Source: Acidipila sp. EB88 (lineage in GTDB: Bacteria > Acidobacteriota > Terriglobia > Terriglobales > Acidobacteriaceae). From it: DNA of 64,000 bases. The position numbers and the translations under genes are program-made. The stretch spans positions 3,224,001-3,288,000 of the forward strand of contig NZ_QWEV01000005.1 in the NCBI RefSeq assembly GCF_003858395.1, read 5' to 3'. This document shows positions 17,850 to 26,851 of this stretch, one piece after another. The notes beneath the pieces are model-generated. The model made no database searches, was not told the origin of the DNA, and saw only the letters and a list, made by a program, of their open reading frames with translations. How positions within the stretch are numbered: position 1 is the first letter of the stretch; every line of letters begins with the position of its first letter.

Positions 17850-19421
17850 CTAGCGCCCCGCCTCCGCCGCTCCACACGCAAAGCTGCCCGCACTGTCAGG
17901 ATCGCCCGAACCCTGGTATCGCGCTTCCTGCGGGAACGGGCAAACCGGTCGCGTCATAACCGGCTTCTTCTCCGGTCCGTACTTGGTCGCGATCACCGCT
18001 CCGGGTCTGGTGCCGCTTTCGACCCAGCCCTCGAGCGCCGCAAACAGCCCCCACGGCTCACTCCCGGTTGTCTGGATTCCCAACTGCCCCAGTGCGCTCG
18101 GACCCGGTCCGCCCACGCAGTGCGTCATGCCCGGCGCCATGTACAGCCGCACCGCCGCATCGACCCCGGCCGTCGCCTGCTGTACCTGCCCGTAGTAGTG
18201 GATGGTGTTGAGCGGCGAAATCGCCGGGTCGTTCCAGCCGTGGTAAAGGATCAGCTTGCCCCCGCGCTTCACAAACGCTGCCAGGTCAGGATTGGTCGCG
18301 TCCAGCGCCTCGGCTGTCTCGGTCTCGGCCTTTGCGGCCGCGGTGTCCAGGTCTGCCGTCAGCGCGTTCCAGCTCGGGTCGCTCTCGACCATGTAACGGA
18401 AATAGCCCTGCACATAATTGCTCACGCCCGGGCCTGAACCCGTGATCCAGTCCTTCCACGCACCCGCTTCATCCCCCGGCATCTGCCCGGGGAACAACAG
18501 CCTGCCCTTGCTGTCCGAGCCGCCCGCATACAGTTTCTTGAGCGATCGCACCTGCGGAGCCGTCAGGCACTCCAGCGAGTCCTCTCCGGTGCACAACAGC
18601 GTCTCCGGCTTGAACGCGCACGTGCGCGGGTCGTTCAGGATTCCATCCTTCAACCCGTCCTGCGCGTCGCAGTGCGCCAGCACCGCCCGCGTGATCGCCG
18701 GCAGCTTCAACGACGAGATATACCCGGCCGGGTCCGAGTTCACCGTCCGGCTCACGTCCAGCCCCGCCGACAGCATGTGCGACCAGTCGTTCGCCGGAGC
18801 GCCGGCCAGGATCCCGTCATAATCTGCGGGATACCGCTGCGCCTCCATCAGCGCCTCGCGTCCGCCATCCGAGCAGCCGTCAAAGTACGCCTTCTGCTCG
18901 CTCTGCCCGTAGAACCGGTTCACCATCGCCTTCGCCGTCTCGGTTGTCAGGTGCAGCCCGCGGTACCCGAAGTCCTTGACCTTCTCCGGGTGCCGGTACG
19001 CCCAGCTCGCGTCTTCCGCTTCGGCCTGATGCCCCGTGTCGGTGCCGGCCGTGGCGAATCCGCGCTTCAGCACGCCCGCCATCTGCCCGTAATAAATCGA
19101 GCCCGCGAATCCGCCGTTGCCCGTGCCCAGCAGGCGATGGTTCCAATCGTTGGCCGGCATCCACACTTCAAAGCGGATCGCTGAATCCTCGCTCGGCCGC
19201 AGCATCCCACGCACCCGGCAAAATGCCGGCAGCCCCGTCAGATCCTCGCCATCCGGCGTCTTCAGCGTCCCGGCAGTGACCATTTCCGCGGATTGGATCG
19301 TCGTCCCGGGCAACGCGGCCTTCGCCAGCGAAGCACAGTCTGCCCCCAATGCAGCGTGCGCGGCAGAGAGGAAAATCATTCCAACAGGGAACAGCAGGAG
19401 GGAGCTCGCGAGCTTCGGCAT
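17850..19421 (-). CDS. Tannase/feruloyl esterase family secreted hydrolase
   Basis: Exported serine esterase of 523 residues, with signal peptide ending near AHAALGA. Family features are visible: nucleophile Ser in GCSDGG with the neighbouring Cys, GNGGFAG near the N-terminus, Asp in the HGWNDPAISP segment and His in MTHCVGG. The Cys before the nucleophile and the Cys after the His form the CS-D-HC disulphide arrangement known for this family. Likely acts on plant gallate or ferulate esters in the periplasm or outside. Upstream of the receptor gene in the same direction, suggesting joint use of plant polyphenol or hemicellulose products; that link is inference. Confidence 0.87.
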   Translation of the reverse strand: MPKLASSLLLFPVGMIFLSAAHAALGADCASLAKAALPGTTIQSAEMVTAGTLKTPDGEDLTGLPAFCRVRGMLRPSEDSAIRFEVWMPANDWNHRLLGTGNGGFAGSIYYGQMAGVLKRGFATAGTDTGHQAEAEDASWAYRHPEKVKDFGYRGLHLTTETAKAMVNRFYGQSEQKAYFDGCSDGGREALMEAQRYPADYDGILAGAPANDWSHMLSAGLDVSRTVNSDPAGYISSLKLPAITRAVLAHCDAQDGLKDGILNDPRTCAFKPETLLCTGEDSLECLTAPQVRSLKKLYAGGSDSKGRLLFPGQMPGDEAGAWKDWITGSGPGVSNYVQGYFRYMVESDPSWNALTADLDTAAAKAETETAEALDATNPDLAAFVKRGGKLILYHGWNDPAISPLNTIHYYGQVQQATAGVDAAVRLYMAPGMTHCVGGPGPSALGQLGIQTTGSEPWGLFAALEGWVESGTRPGAVIATKYGPEKKPVMTRPVCPFPQEARYQGSGDPDSAGSFACGAAEAGR

Positions 19422-19483
19422 AGGTGACGGGAGTCTACCACCCCCACATCAAGCCCAAAGCTCCTGTGCCTTTACAGAAGACC

Positions 19484-19518
19484 AGCCACGAAGTGGCAGC
19501 CAGACGCGGAGGCGGTTT
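19484..19518. repeat. Degenerate copy of REP-like palindromic repeat
   Basis: Single arm related to the arms at 28267-28295 and 50088-50124 (shared core GAAGTGGC-GCCAG-CGCG-AGGCGG with a few changes), just beyond the feoB stop. No matching left arm is visible. Confidence 0.5.
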
Positions 19519-19528
19519 CGCTCGGCGC

Positions 19529-21442
19529 TTAAAAGAACCGGGAAACAACCTGGTTCGTCACAAACGCGGCCACGTATGCCAGCACACTCATGTATACGAA
19601 CTGCACAATCGGCCATCGCCAGCTGTTGGTTTCTCGCTTCACTACCGCCAGTGTCGACGTGCACTGCATGGCGAATGCGAAGAAGACTACCAGCGCCATT
19701 GCACCGCCCAGCGTGAGGTCGTGGTGCAGCGCCTGCTGCAGTCCCAGCGCCTGCGTCTGCGGATCCATGCCGTACAGCGTGCCCAGCGTGCCCACGATCA
19801 CTTCCCGCGCAATCACCGACGACAGGAGCCCGATGCCAATCTTCCAGTTGAAACCAAGGGGATGAATCAACGGCTCGATCCACCGGCCCACCTTGCCCAC
19901 GAACGAGTTCGCCAGCTCCGGGAAGTGTCCACCATGCAGCGGCACATGGCTCAGCATCCAGAGCCCGATCGTCACCGCCAGGATGATCGTGCCGGCCTGC
20001 TTCAAAAACACGCCGCCGCGATCCACCAGGCGCATCCCCAGCCCGCGCAGCGTGGGCAGCCGGTACTGGGGCAACTCCAGGATGAACGGTGCCGGCGAAG
20101 CCTTCAGCACTGATGACTTCAGCAGTCGTGCCGTAAACAGCGCCGCCAGGAAGCCCAGCACGTACAGCCCCAGCATCACCGCAGCCTGCAGGCCAAGCAA
20201 CGAGCCCAGGAGCCGCCGGTTCGGCACAAACGCCGCGATCACCAGCAGGTAGATCGGTAATCGCGCCGAGCAGGTCATGAACGGCGCCACCAGGATCGTC
20301 GCGAAGCGGTCCCGCTTGTTCTCGATCGTGCGTGTCGCCATGATCGCCGGTACCGCGCAGGCGTACGCGGACAGCAGAGGGATAAACGCCTTGCCATTCA
20401 GCCCGATCAGCCGCATGACCCGGTCCGCGATCAGCGCCGCCCGTGCCAGGTAGCCCGTATCCTCCAGCACGCCGATGAACAGGAACAGCAGCAGGATTTG
20501 TGGCAGAAAAATCAACACCGACGCCACACCTTTCCAGATGCCGTCGATGAGCAGGGAATCGAGCCAGGCCGGGTGGATGTGCCGACCCAGCCCGTCCCCC
20601 GCATTGTTCAGGAGGTTCTGTGACCAGTCGCTGAACGGCAGCCCCACCGAAAAGACCACCTGGAATACGCCCAGCACAACCAGCAGAAAAATAATTGGAC
20701 CGGTGACGCGGCCCAGCAACACGCCATCCAGCTTGCGTGTCCACTCCGGCGACAGCGGTGCCTTGTACCGTGTGCGGGTGCTTACGCCGGTTGCCCACTG
20801 CCGGTACGAGCGCGCATTGCCCACCACTGGTAGCTCCAGCCGCTGGGTCGCCGCCACGCCCGCCAACGGATCGACCTGTGCGTCACGCTGGTTCAGAAAT
20901 CTTGGAATTGCTTCCAACCCAACGCCACGCGCACCCGAGATCTTGGCCACCGGAACGCCCAGCTCCTGCGCCAGCGCAAGCGTGTCCACCGCGCCGCCGC
21001 GTACCTCCATCAGGTCGCTCATGTTCAGCAGCACCAGGGTCGGCAGCTTCAACGCCAGGATCGGCGCGGCCAGCATCAGTTGTCTCTGCAGGTGCAGCGA
21101 ATCGAGCACCAGCAGGATCGCGTCCACGGGAGGCGAGCCCGCCATGGTGCCCTGCAGCACATCCACCGCCACGCGTGCGTCTTCGGAGTAGCTGTCCAGC
21201 GAGTAGATTCCGGGAAGGTCAATCAGTGTCAAGTCGGGCCGGCGAATGCCCGAAAGCTTGCCGTAGTGCTGCTCCACCGTCACGCCCGGGTAGTTCGCGA
21301 CCTTTTGCCGCATGCCCGTCAGCCGGTTAAACAATGTCGATTTGCCGGAGTTTGGCGGCCCCACCAGCGCTACCGTGCGGATCTGTCCAACAACCCGGGG
21401 TCCTGTGGGGAGATCGACCAGTGCGGTCGCGTGACAGCTCAT
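19529..21442 (-). CDS. feoB: Ferrous iron transport protein B
   Basis: Inner-membrane Fe2+ permease with an N-terminal GTPase-like domain. G1 is GPPNSGKSTLFN, G3 is DLPGIYSL, G4 is NMSD and G5 is SGARGVG. Then come two Gate domains and about eight membrane helices (PAIMATRTIENKRDRFATILVAPFMTCSARLPIYLLV carries the conserved permease Cys). 637 residues is short for FeoB, mainly because the cytosolic part between G-domain and membrane is small. The ATG overlaps the feoA stop (ATGA). Expected to be Fur-regulated in most bacteria, but I saw no certain Fur box. Confidence 0.93.
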   Translation of the reverse strand: MSCHATALVDLPTGPRVVGQIRTVALVGPPNSGKSTLFNRLTGMRQKVANYPGVTVEQHYGKLSGIRRPDLTLIDLPGIYSLDSYSEDARVAVDVLQGTMAGSPPVDAILLVLDSLHLQRQLMLAAPILALKLPTLVLLNMSDLMEVRGGAVDTLALAQELGVPVAKISGARGVGLEAIPRFLNQRDAQVDPLAGVAATQRLELPVVGNARSYRQWATGVSTRTRYKAPLSPEWTRKLDGVLLGRVTGPIIFLLVVLGVFQVVFSVGLPFSDWSQNLLNNAGDGLGRHIHPAWLDSLLIDGIWKGVASVLIFLPQILLLFLFIGVLEDTGYLARAALIADRVMRLIGLNGKAFIPLLSAYACAVPAIMATRTIENKRDRFATILVAPFMTCSARLPIYLLVIAAFVPNRRLLGSLLGLQAAVMLGLYVLGFLAALFTARLLKSSVLKASPAPFILELPQYRLPTLRGLGMRLVDRGGVFLKQAGTIILAVTIGLWMLSHVPLHGGHFPELANSFVGKVGRWIEPLIHPLGFNWKIGIGLLSSVIAREVIVGTLGTLYGMDPQTQALGLQQALHHDLTLGGAMALVVFFAFAMQCTSTLAVVKRETNSWRWPIVQFVYMSVLAYVAAFVTNQVVSRFF

Positions 21443-21747
21443 GCGAGTTGCCTTGCCTTGCGTTCAGCGCGGCTGTTCGCCTCGGCAGGTAGCGCACTCT
21501 TCTGCTCTCCGGTGTGCTCTTCGAGCGACTTCACCAGGATGCCGCGCGCCGTTTCCCGCCGCAGCGCAATCTCCATGCCGTCAATCGCGTACACCGTTGG
21601 GTCGCCCGCCGGCGCGCGCCGCACCGCAACCACTCGTGCTTCGGGTGAAAACCCCATGTGCATCAGGTGGTGCTCCACGGGCTCCGGGAGCTCCAGCTCC
21701 TGGATCACAGCAGCCGTTCCAACCGGTAGTAGGTTGAGCGCAAACAC
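21439..21747 (-). CDS. feoA: Ferrous iron transport protein A (FeoA, SH3-like)
   Basis: Small cytoplasmic partner of FeoB, with an SH3-like fold: LPVGTAAVIQELE, HHLMHMGFSPEARVVAVRRAP and TVYAIDGMEIALRRETA. I set the start at GTG 21745-21747, giving 102 residues, because AAGGAG lies eight bases before it and the FeoA core begins right after. The frame is open upstream to 21843 with ATGs at 21771 and 21768. A C-terminal charged tail of about 30 residues goes beyond the usual 75-80-residue family length. Stop overlaps the feoB start, indicating coupled translation. Confidence 0.87.
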   Translation of the reverse strand: MFALNLLPVGTAAVIQELELPEPVEHHLMHMGFSPEARVVAVRRAPAGDPTVYAIDGMEIALRRETARGILVKSLEEHTGEQKSALPAEANSRAERKARQLA

Positions 21748-21848
21748 GTGGCAGACTCCTTGCTGCATCATAGCGCAATGTGCGACGTGATCGGTCGTAT
21801 TCCGCCCGCACTGCAATCCCGTCACAACCCCACCGCATCGCATAGAGC

Positions 21849-22166
21849 ATGGAATCCATCAGGGACCTCGCCGCCTTCAGCCACTCGCTCCAGCAGCCAG
21901 CCCCACCCGCCGGCCTTGCACCCCTGGTCGAGGCGCTCTGGTGGGAAGCGCACGGCGATTGGCACAGGGCACACGAGATTGCCCAGGAGATCGAGACCGG
22001 GCCACAAGCCCGCAATGCCGCCTGGGTCCACGCCTTTCTGCATCGCAGCGAAGGCGACGCAGCCAACGCCGCCTACTGGTACCGTCGCGCCGGCCAGCCA
22101 GTGGCCTCGGTTCCGCTCGAGCAGGAGCGCTGCAGCATCGTAGCCGCGCTGCTGCTCCAGGACTGA
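21849..22166 (+). CDS. Conserved small protein of unknown function
   Basis: 105 residues: LWWEAHGDWHRAHEIAQEI then WVHAFLHRSEGDAANAAYWYRRAG. This helical, TPR-like pattern occurs in small uncharacterised bacterial proteins that I recognise only as a conserved hypothetical family. No signal peptide or membrane segment. Divergent from feoAB and followed by a good terminator. Function unknown. Confidence 0.72.
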   Translation: MESIRDLAAFSHSLQQPAPPAGLAPLVEALWWEAHGDWHRAHEIAQEIETGPQARNAAWVHAFLHRSEGDAANAAYWYRRAGQPVASVPLEQERCSIVAALLLQD

Positions 22167-22182
22167 CCCGCGGAGCGCAAAA

Positions 22183-22224
22183 AAGCGGCCACGCTCCCGG
22201 CAGGGAACATGGCCGCTTCTTTTT
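22183..22224. terminator. Bidirectional Rho-independent terminator
   Basis: Stem AAGCGGCCA (22183-22191) pairs with TGGCCGCTT (22210-22218). It is followed by CTTTTT on the plus strand and by a U-run on the minus strand from the AAAAA before it. It separates the small plus-strand gene from the convergent STAS gene. Confidence 0.85.
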
Positions 22225-22236
22225 ACTGCAGCTACA

Positions 22237-22587
22237 CTACTTTGCCGAGAACGCGGAAACCGCGGTGGCTTCGTCATCCTTCACGTCAAACACGGTGTAC
22301 AGCTTGGTGATCTGCAGGAGGTCGTGGACTTTTTTGGTCAGGTTCAACAGCTTCAGCTCGCCGCCCGCGTTCTTCACCGTCGTGTACGCACTGACCAGTT
22401 CGCCCAGACCAGAGCTGTCGATGTAGTTCACATCGCCAAGGTTCAGCAGAATGTGCTTCTGTCCCTTGCTGACCAGCTCCTTGATCGCGTCGCGCAGCTG
22501 AACCGATCCTTCGCCGAGAACAATCCGGCCACTCAGATCGAGAATGGTAATGCCGTCCACCTGGCGTGTCTGCAGCGTCATGCTCAT
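22237..22587 (-). CDS. STAS-domain anti-sigma-factor antagonist
   Basis: 116-residue RsbV/SpoIIAA-like protein. The phosphoacceptor Ser lies in NYIDSSGLGEL at about residues 55-65. Partner-switching members bind the kinase encoded just upstream; phosphorylation of the Ser breaks the interaction. Its ATG overlaps the kinase stop (ATGA), so the two are made together. Which sigma factor the pair controls is not shown here: no sigma-factor gene or PP2C phosphatase gene is adjacent. Confidence 0.9.
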   Translation of the reverse strand: MSMTLQTRQVDGITILDLSGRIVLGEGSVQLRDAIKELVSKGQKHILLNLGDVNYIDSSGLGELVSAYTTVKNAGGELKLLNLTKKVHDLLQITKLYTVFDVKDDEATAVSAFSAK

Positions 22588-23078
22588 CGTTTCGTCTCCT
22601 GGTTTCCTGTGTTGGTGCCTGTGTTCGCTTCTGGGGTGAAACGCTTGATCAACGTCATTTCCGTTCCCGGTTCGAGGCGCCGAAAGTGCACCTCATCCAT
22701 GAACGACCGAATCAGAAAGATACCTCTGCCCGAACCTCGCATCAGGTTTTCAGGCGCCAGGGGGTCGGGCAGTGTATCGGGGTCCAGACCCTCGCCCTCA
22801 TCCGCAATACAGAAGATAAGCGAAGTGCCTGTGTTCTCAAAACTGGCTGTGATGTGTTTCGCGCTGTTGCCCTTGTTTCCGTGAAACACCGCGTTGGCCG
22901 CTGCCTCGCGAACCGCCATCGTGATCCCGAAGCGCGCGTCTTCGTCGATGCCGGCCTCGGCGGCCAGGTGCTCCGCAGTCTGCTCCACCTGGTCCACGCT
23001 GGCCAGCGAAGATGCCAGAGTGAGCGTGATCCTGTGCTCGCCGCGCTCGCTGTGTTCCCTGGATCCGAACAAAAGCAC
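22584..23078 (-). CDS. RsbW-like anti-sigma-factor serine kinase (HATPase_c_2)
   Basis: 164-residue GHKL-fold ATP-binding protein. N-box MAVREAAANAVFHGN (Asn in EAAANAVFHGN), G1 DEGEGLDP and G2 SGRGIFLIRS are all intact, so it should bind ATP. Predicted to phosphorylate the STAS antagonist and to sequester a sigma factor or other target, as RsbW and SpoIIAB do. Cytoplasmic. The C-terminal tail (NTGTNTGNQETKR) is low complexity. Confidence 0.9.
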   Translation of the reverse strand: MLLFGSREHSERGEHRITLTLASSLASVDQVEQTAEHLAAEAGIDEDARFGITMAVREAAANAVFHGNKGNSAKHITASFENTGTSLIFCIADEGEGLDPDTLPDPLAPENLMRGSGRGIFLIRSFMDEVHFRRLEPGTEMTLIKRFTPEANTGTNTGNQETKR

Positions 23079-23143
23079 TCTCCTGCCAGCGCTGCGCCCG
23101 TCCGCGCTCGTCCAGCCGAGTCTACGTCAAACCACCCGTGGCG

Positions 23144-23704
23144 TCACAGGAGTTTTCCCGCCGCCAGGTCACGAATGAGTGATCGGTCCGCCGCCAGGAA
23201 GTCATAGGCCGGCAGGTTCCGCAGCTCGCACCACCGCATCGCCTGGAAGATGTTGTTGCGCAGCTCACCCTGGAACCGGTGCACCACGAAGAACTGCAGG
23301 TCCACCGCTCCGCCTGACCGGTACGTATGCCGCAGTCGGATCACGCGGCTTCCAATCTCCGCGTGGATGTCCAGCTCCTCGTGCAGCTCGCGGACCAGCG
23401 CCTGCTCCGCCGTCTCGCCCGGCTCCATTTTTCCGCCCGGGAACTCCCATTTGTGCGCCATTGGCTGGTCTGCCCGGCGCTGGCAGATCAGCACCGTGTC
23501 GCCGCGCAGGATCAGCGCCGCCACCACGAACCGCACACTCTTGCCCCCGCCGCTGGGTTCGGTCTTCGACTCCGCGTGCAGCTCGATCCCGGACGCAGCA
23601 AACGGCCGGCCCGCCGCAAAGGCTTCCTGGCCGGCCGAGGGAGGCTGCCGCTCATCCTCTACATTGCCGTTTGCGCCCGTACTTCCTGCCCGTCCCACAT
23701 CCAT
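23144..23704 (-). CDS. Nudix hydrolase, MutT-like
   Basis: 186 residues. The Nudix box is complete: GGKMEPGETAEQALVRELHE followed by ELDI, with the catalytic Glu cluster REL-EEL. The FPGGKM motif and the LQFFVVHRFQGEL segment point to the (d)NTP pyrophosphohydrolase branch that removes 8-oxo-dGTP (MutT) or a related nucleotide. An N-terminal extension of about 65 residues, rich in Gly, Ala and Ser, precedes VRFVVAALI, which is where MutT proteins normally begin. There is no clear ribosome-binding site before the ATG at 23704, so the real start may be inside this extension. Confidence 0.85.
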   Translation of the reverse strand: MDVGRAGSTGANGNVEDERQPPSAGQEAFAAGRPFAASGIELHAESKTEPSGGGKSVRFVVAALILRGDTVLICQRRADQPMAHKWEFPGGKMEPGETAEQALVRELHEELDIHAEIGSRVIRLRHTYRSGGAVDLQFFVVHRFQGELRNNIFQAMRWCELRNLPAYDFLAADRSLIRDLAAGKLL

Positions 23705-23964
23705 AATTCGGTTGGATTCATAATCCGCTGAGAAGGTCAGCTTTGTTCACACACCCTTTTTAACGGAACGTTCCCGCGCCTGTCCGGGGCCGCCGTTTGT
23801 TGCTCTTGCCTACGCGTGCGATGTCAGACCCGGCGATACCCAAGCGCCCGACCCGTATCGATGATCCGCTGAGTCCAGCCCGTAATTCGCACAGGCTCGT
23901 CCCGCCTGCCCGCCCGCAACCGCAACAACAAACAGCGCCAACCACCAGCATGGTCGATGCTCCC

Positions 23965-24693
23965 TTACCGGCGCGCCGCCGCCAGCGCCCGGTCCGGGCG
24001 AAACACCGGCCACCCGCGTTGTTCAGCTTCCGCGAGCAGCGCCTCGGAAGGATTCACCGGGTAGGCCCGGCGCGCCATTTCAAGCATCGCCAGGTCATGC
24101 ACCGAGTTGCCAAACACCGCATCCGGCTCCGCGATCCCGGCCGCGCGCAGCGCCACGGCCTTGGCCTCGTCCGTGGGCACAGCCAGCAGCGTGCCCGTCG
24201 CCACGCCATCCACTGCCTTGACCCTGGCCGCGAGCACCCGCTCCGCCCCGATGCTGAACCGCTCTCCCACCCCGGCCTCTACCACCCAGTCCGCCGTGGA
24301 CGACACTGCCCAGATCTCGCACCCATCCTGCTGCAGCGCGCTGACCAGCTGCTGCATCGCCGGAAAGATCGTCGGCTCCACCACCGACGCAAAGAACTGT
24401 GCCGCGGCCTGTTGCAGTTCGGCTTCCCGCAACCCTGCGTACACCTGCACCATCTCGCCGCAGATCGTGGCCTCGTCCACCGTGCCCGCACGGTACTCGC
24501 GGTAGCGCGCCGAGAGCCACTCCGAAGCATGCCGCGACACCAGTCCCTGCTCCAGCGACCACCGCATAAACTCGAAGCCCGAGTCCTTCTCCCACAGCGT
24601 TCCGTCGCAGTCAAACACCGCGACGCGCGGCTTTGCGGCAAGCACCGCCGCGGTCCACTCTTCGGTACTCCATGTGCTGCCTGCTGCTGCCAT
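23965..24693 (-). CDS. HAD-superfamily phosphatase (subfamily IB-like)
   Basis: 242 residues. Motif I is FDCDGTLWEKDSGFE, motif II has Ser-Ser in WAVSSTAD, and motif III/IV is FGNSVHDLAMLEMA, the usual Asp-rich phosphatase set. The long helical cap between motifs I and II is that of phosphoserine-phosphatase-like HAD proteins. Likely substrates are small phosphomonoesters, not identifiable. Between Nudix and Ohr genes on the same strand; the Ohr gap is only a few bases, so co-expression with Ohr is possible. Confidence 0.82.
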   Translation of the reverse strand: MAAAGSTWSTEEWTAAVLAAKPRVAVFDCDGTLWEKDSGFEFMRWSLEQGLVSRHASEWLSARYREYRAGTVDEATICGEMVQVYAGLREAELQQAAAQFFASVVEPTIFPAMQQLVSALQQDGCEIWAVSSTADWVVEAGVGERFSIGAERVLAARVKAVDGVATGTLLAVPTDEAKAVALRAAGIAEPDAVFGNSVHDLAMLEMARRAYPVNPSEALLAEAEQRGWPVFRPDRALAAARR

Positions 24694-24697
24694 AGCC

Positions 24698-25117
24698 CTA
24701 CCTCACGATCGTGTGCAGTTGCACATCGATGTTGCCGCGTACCGCGTTGGAGTACGGGCAGATCGCATCCGCCTGCATCACCATCTGCTCGGCGTCGTTC
24801 TGCGACAGGCCGCCAACCTCCACCGTCAGCACCACCGATAAACCGTAAACGCCGTTCTCGCGCGCGTGGATGCTGACCATCGCCTCCACAGCCGTCCCCT
24901 GCAGGTATGCGCCTGCCTCCTGCGCCACGTGCAGCAGTGAACTCTCAAAGCATGCCGCGTACCCGGCCCCGAACAACTGCTCCGGGTTAGTCGCGTCTTC
25001 GCGGCCGCCCAGGGCCCTCGGCGCAGCCAGCCGCAACGACAGCAGTGCATCGGTCGAACTCACCGAACCCTCGCGCCCGCCCTCGGCGCGCACCCTCGTG
25101 GTGTACAAAACCGCCAT
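24698..25117 (-). CDS. Organic hydroperoxide resistance protein (Ohr/OsmC family)
   Basis: 139-residue thiol peroxidase that reduces organic hydroperoxides. Catalytic Cys in GYAACFESSLL at about residue 56 and resolving Cys in ICPYSNAVRGN at about residue 120, the Ohr arrangement. The start is the ATG at 25115-25117, with GGAG six bases before it; a longer open frame to 25495 overlaps the divergent recombinase gene region and carries no family sequence. No OhrR-type MarR regulator is adjacent. Confidence 0.9.
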   Translation of the reverse strand: MAVLYTTRVRAEGGREGSVSSTDALLSLRLAAPRALGGREDATNPEQLFGAGYAACFESSLLHVAQEAGAYLQGTAVEAMVSIHARENGVYGLSVVLTVEVGGLSQNDAEQMVMQADAICPYSNAVRGNIDVQLHTIVR

Positions 25118-25351
25118 CTGCGTCTCCACTTTCCTTGAACCCGTATGCCCGCCACCAAGTTGCTGCCGCCTGCGCTGCTCGCATCGCGCTCTGCGTTCCA
25201 ACCAGCCGGTGCCCGGGCAATCTTTCTCCAGTGTAGCCAAGGCCCGTTGCGGCAAACCGCGCCCCGGGTCGCTCCGGGGTGCCTTTTGTGTCACCGTATC
25301 CACGCCAAGATCGCGGTGCCCATCCTCGCCGACCGCGCCGATACTACCGGT

Positions 25352-26851
25352 ATGGAGATCCCGGCCTCGGCCCCTGTAGCATCCACCGCGCCGCCCGACC
25401 CGCTCCTGCGCGGCTATGCTGCCTATCTCCGGGTCGAGCGTGGGCTGCAGCCGCTCTCTGTCGACGCCTATCAAGGCGACCTCGTGCAGTTTCACACCAT
25501 GCTCCGGTCAGACCGCGAAGACGCCATGAGCAGCCTCGCCGCGGCCACCCGCCACGATATTGCCCGCTTTCTCGAGGAGCTGGGTGCACGCGGCATTTCG
25601 GGCCGCGCCGCCGCGCGCAAGCTTTCCTCGCTGCGCGGTTTCTATCGCTGGCTGCTGCGCTCCGGCCGCATCACCACCGACCCCACCCTGCACATCTCCT
25701 CGCCGGCCGCCTGGCTGGTTCTGCCCAAGGCCATCGCCGAGCCGACTCTCGCAGCTGCCATGGATGCCGCCTCCGCGCGCATCGACTCCGCCCACCATCT
25801 GGCTGAAGCCATGGACATGGATCAGGACGTAGCTCGGCAGGCAGTTCAGCCCACCCGCCGTAACCCTGGCCGTAGCGGCGCTGGCGGAAAGCAGGCGGGC
25901 CGAAACAGTGCAGGCCGGGACGAGGCGCCGCTTCGAGCGCCAGACAGCGCGTCAGGCAGCGCACGGAGCAGCGTACCGGGCGAGGCACCGGCTCATGTGT
26001 CGCCCCGTGCCGCGCGCGCGGCACTCTCGGCTGCCACCGCCCTCGCGGCGGACGCCCACCTGGCCGAGGCGCTCGCGCTGCGCGACGCGGCCATGCTCGA
26101 GGTCCTCTACGCGGGCGGCCTGCGTGCTTCCGAGATTGCCACGCTCTCCGTGGCCAGCCTCGATCTTGAGGGCAGCCGCCTGCGCGTACTCGGAAAGGGC
26201 GATCGTGAACGCGTGGTACCAATTGGCGTCCCGGCCACCCAGATGCTGGAGCGCTACCTCCAGGCCGGCCGGCGCGTGCTCGCGCAGCCGGGGGGCGAGC
26301 AGGCGCACTCCGGCAAAAAGGCAGTGTCATCCCGGGCGCAAAGCAGGGCCCGGCCCCGCGCAGAGGCGCCCGCCCGTCCCGGACTCGTTTCGCCGGCCGC
26401 CCCGAACGTCCTCAACAGGCCCCGGCTTGGCTCCGCTTTGCAGAAACAAGTCACCGGCGACCCATCGAACGCGCTGTTCCTCACGGCTCGCGGTCTGCCG
26501 GTCACCCGCCAGCTGGTGTGGCAGATTGTGAAGGACCGCGTCGGCCCCGCAGCCAGCCCCCACATGCTGCGCCACAGCTGCGCTACCCACATGGTCGACC
26601 ACGGCGCCGATCTCCGCTCCGTGCAAACCGTGCTCGGCCACGCTGACATCACCACCACGCAGATCTACACGCACGTGGCCCTGGGTCGCCTTCAGGCCGT
26701 GCATCACGCCCACCACCCCCGCGAACAGCGCCATGCCGCCCGACAACCGCTTGCGACACCGCTCGTTGGGGGCTCCGCCACCAGCGACACCAGTCGCGGG
26801 GAGGTAGTCGCTCTTACCGGGCTCCTCGCAACCGGGCCCGGAGAGCCATGA
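25352..26851 (+). CDS. Xer-type tyrosine recombinase 1 with two long insertions
   Basis: 499 residues; XerC/XerD are about 300. The N-terminal SAM-like core-binding domain is at about 18-125 and the catalytic domain from about 235. All catalytic residues are present: Arg258 (GGLRASEI), Lys282 (GKGDRER), His404 and Arg407 (HMLRHSCATH), His430 (LGHADITTTQ) and Tyr439 (IYTHV). Extra segments interrupt the protein at about 142-235 (between the domains) and 312-368 (in the catalytic domain); both are rich in Ala, Arg, Gly, Ser and Pro. Chosen start MEIPAS (25352); an upstream ATG at 25145 is less likely. Probably acts in chromosome-dimer resolution at dif. Its stop overlaps the next gene start (ATGA). 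Confidence 0.87.
   Translation: MEIPASAPVASTAPPDPLLRGYAAYLRVERGLQPLSVDAYQGDLVQFHTMLRSDREDAMSSLAAATRHDIARFLEELGARGISGRAAARKLSSLRGFYRWLLRSGRITTDPTLHISSPAAWLVLPKAIAEPTLAAAMDAASARIDSAHHLAEAMDMDQDVARQAVQPTRRNPGRSGAGGKQAGRNSAGRDEAPLRAPDSASGSARSSVPGEAPAHVSPRAARAALSAATALAADAHLAEALALRDAAMLEVLYAGGLRASEIATLSVASLDLEGSRLRVLGKGDRERVVPIGVPATQMLERYLQAGRRVLAQPGGEQAHSGKKAVSSRAQSRARPRAEAPARPGLVSPAAPNVLNRPRLGSALQKQVTGDPSNALFLTARGLPVTRQLVWQIVKDRVGPAASPHMLRHSCATHMVDHGADLRSVQTVLGHADITTTQIYTHVALGRLQAVHHAHHPREQRHAARQPLATPLVGGSATSDTSRGEVVALTGLLATGPGEP

Noticed and set aside
22183..22224. sRNA gene between the small conserved protein and the STAS gene
   Set aside because: The hairpin is fully explained as a bidirectional terminator between convergent genes.
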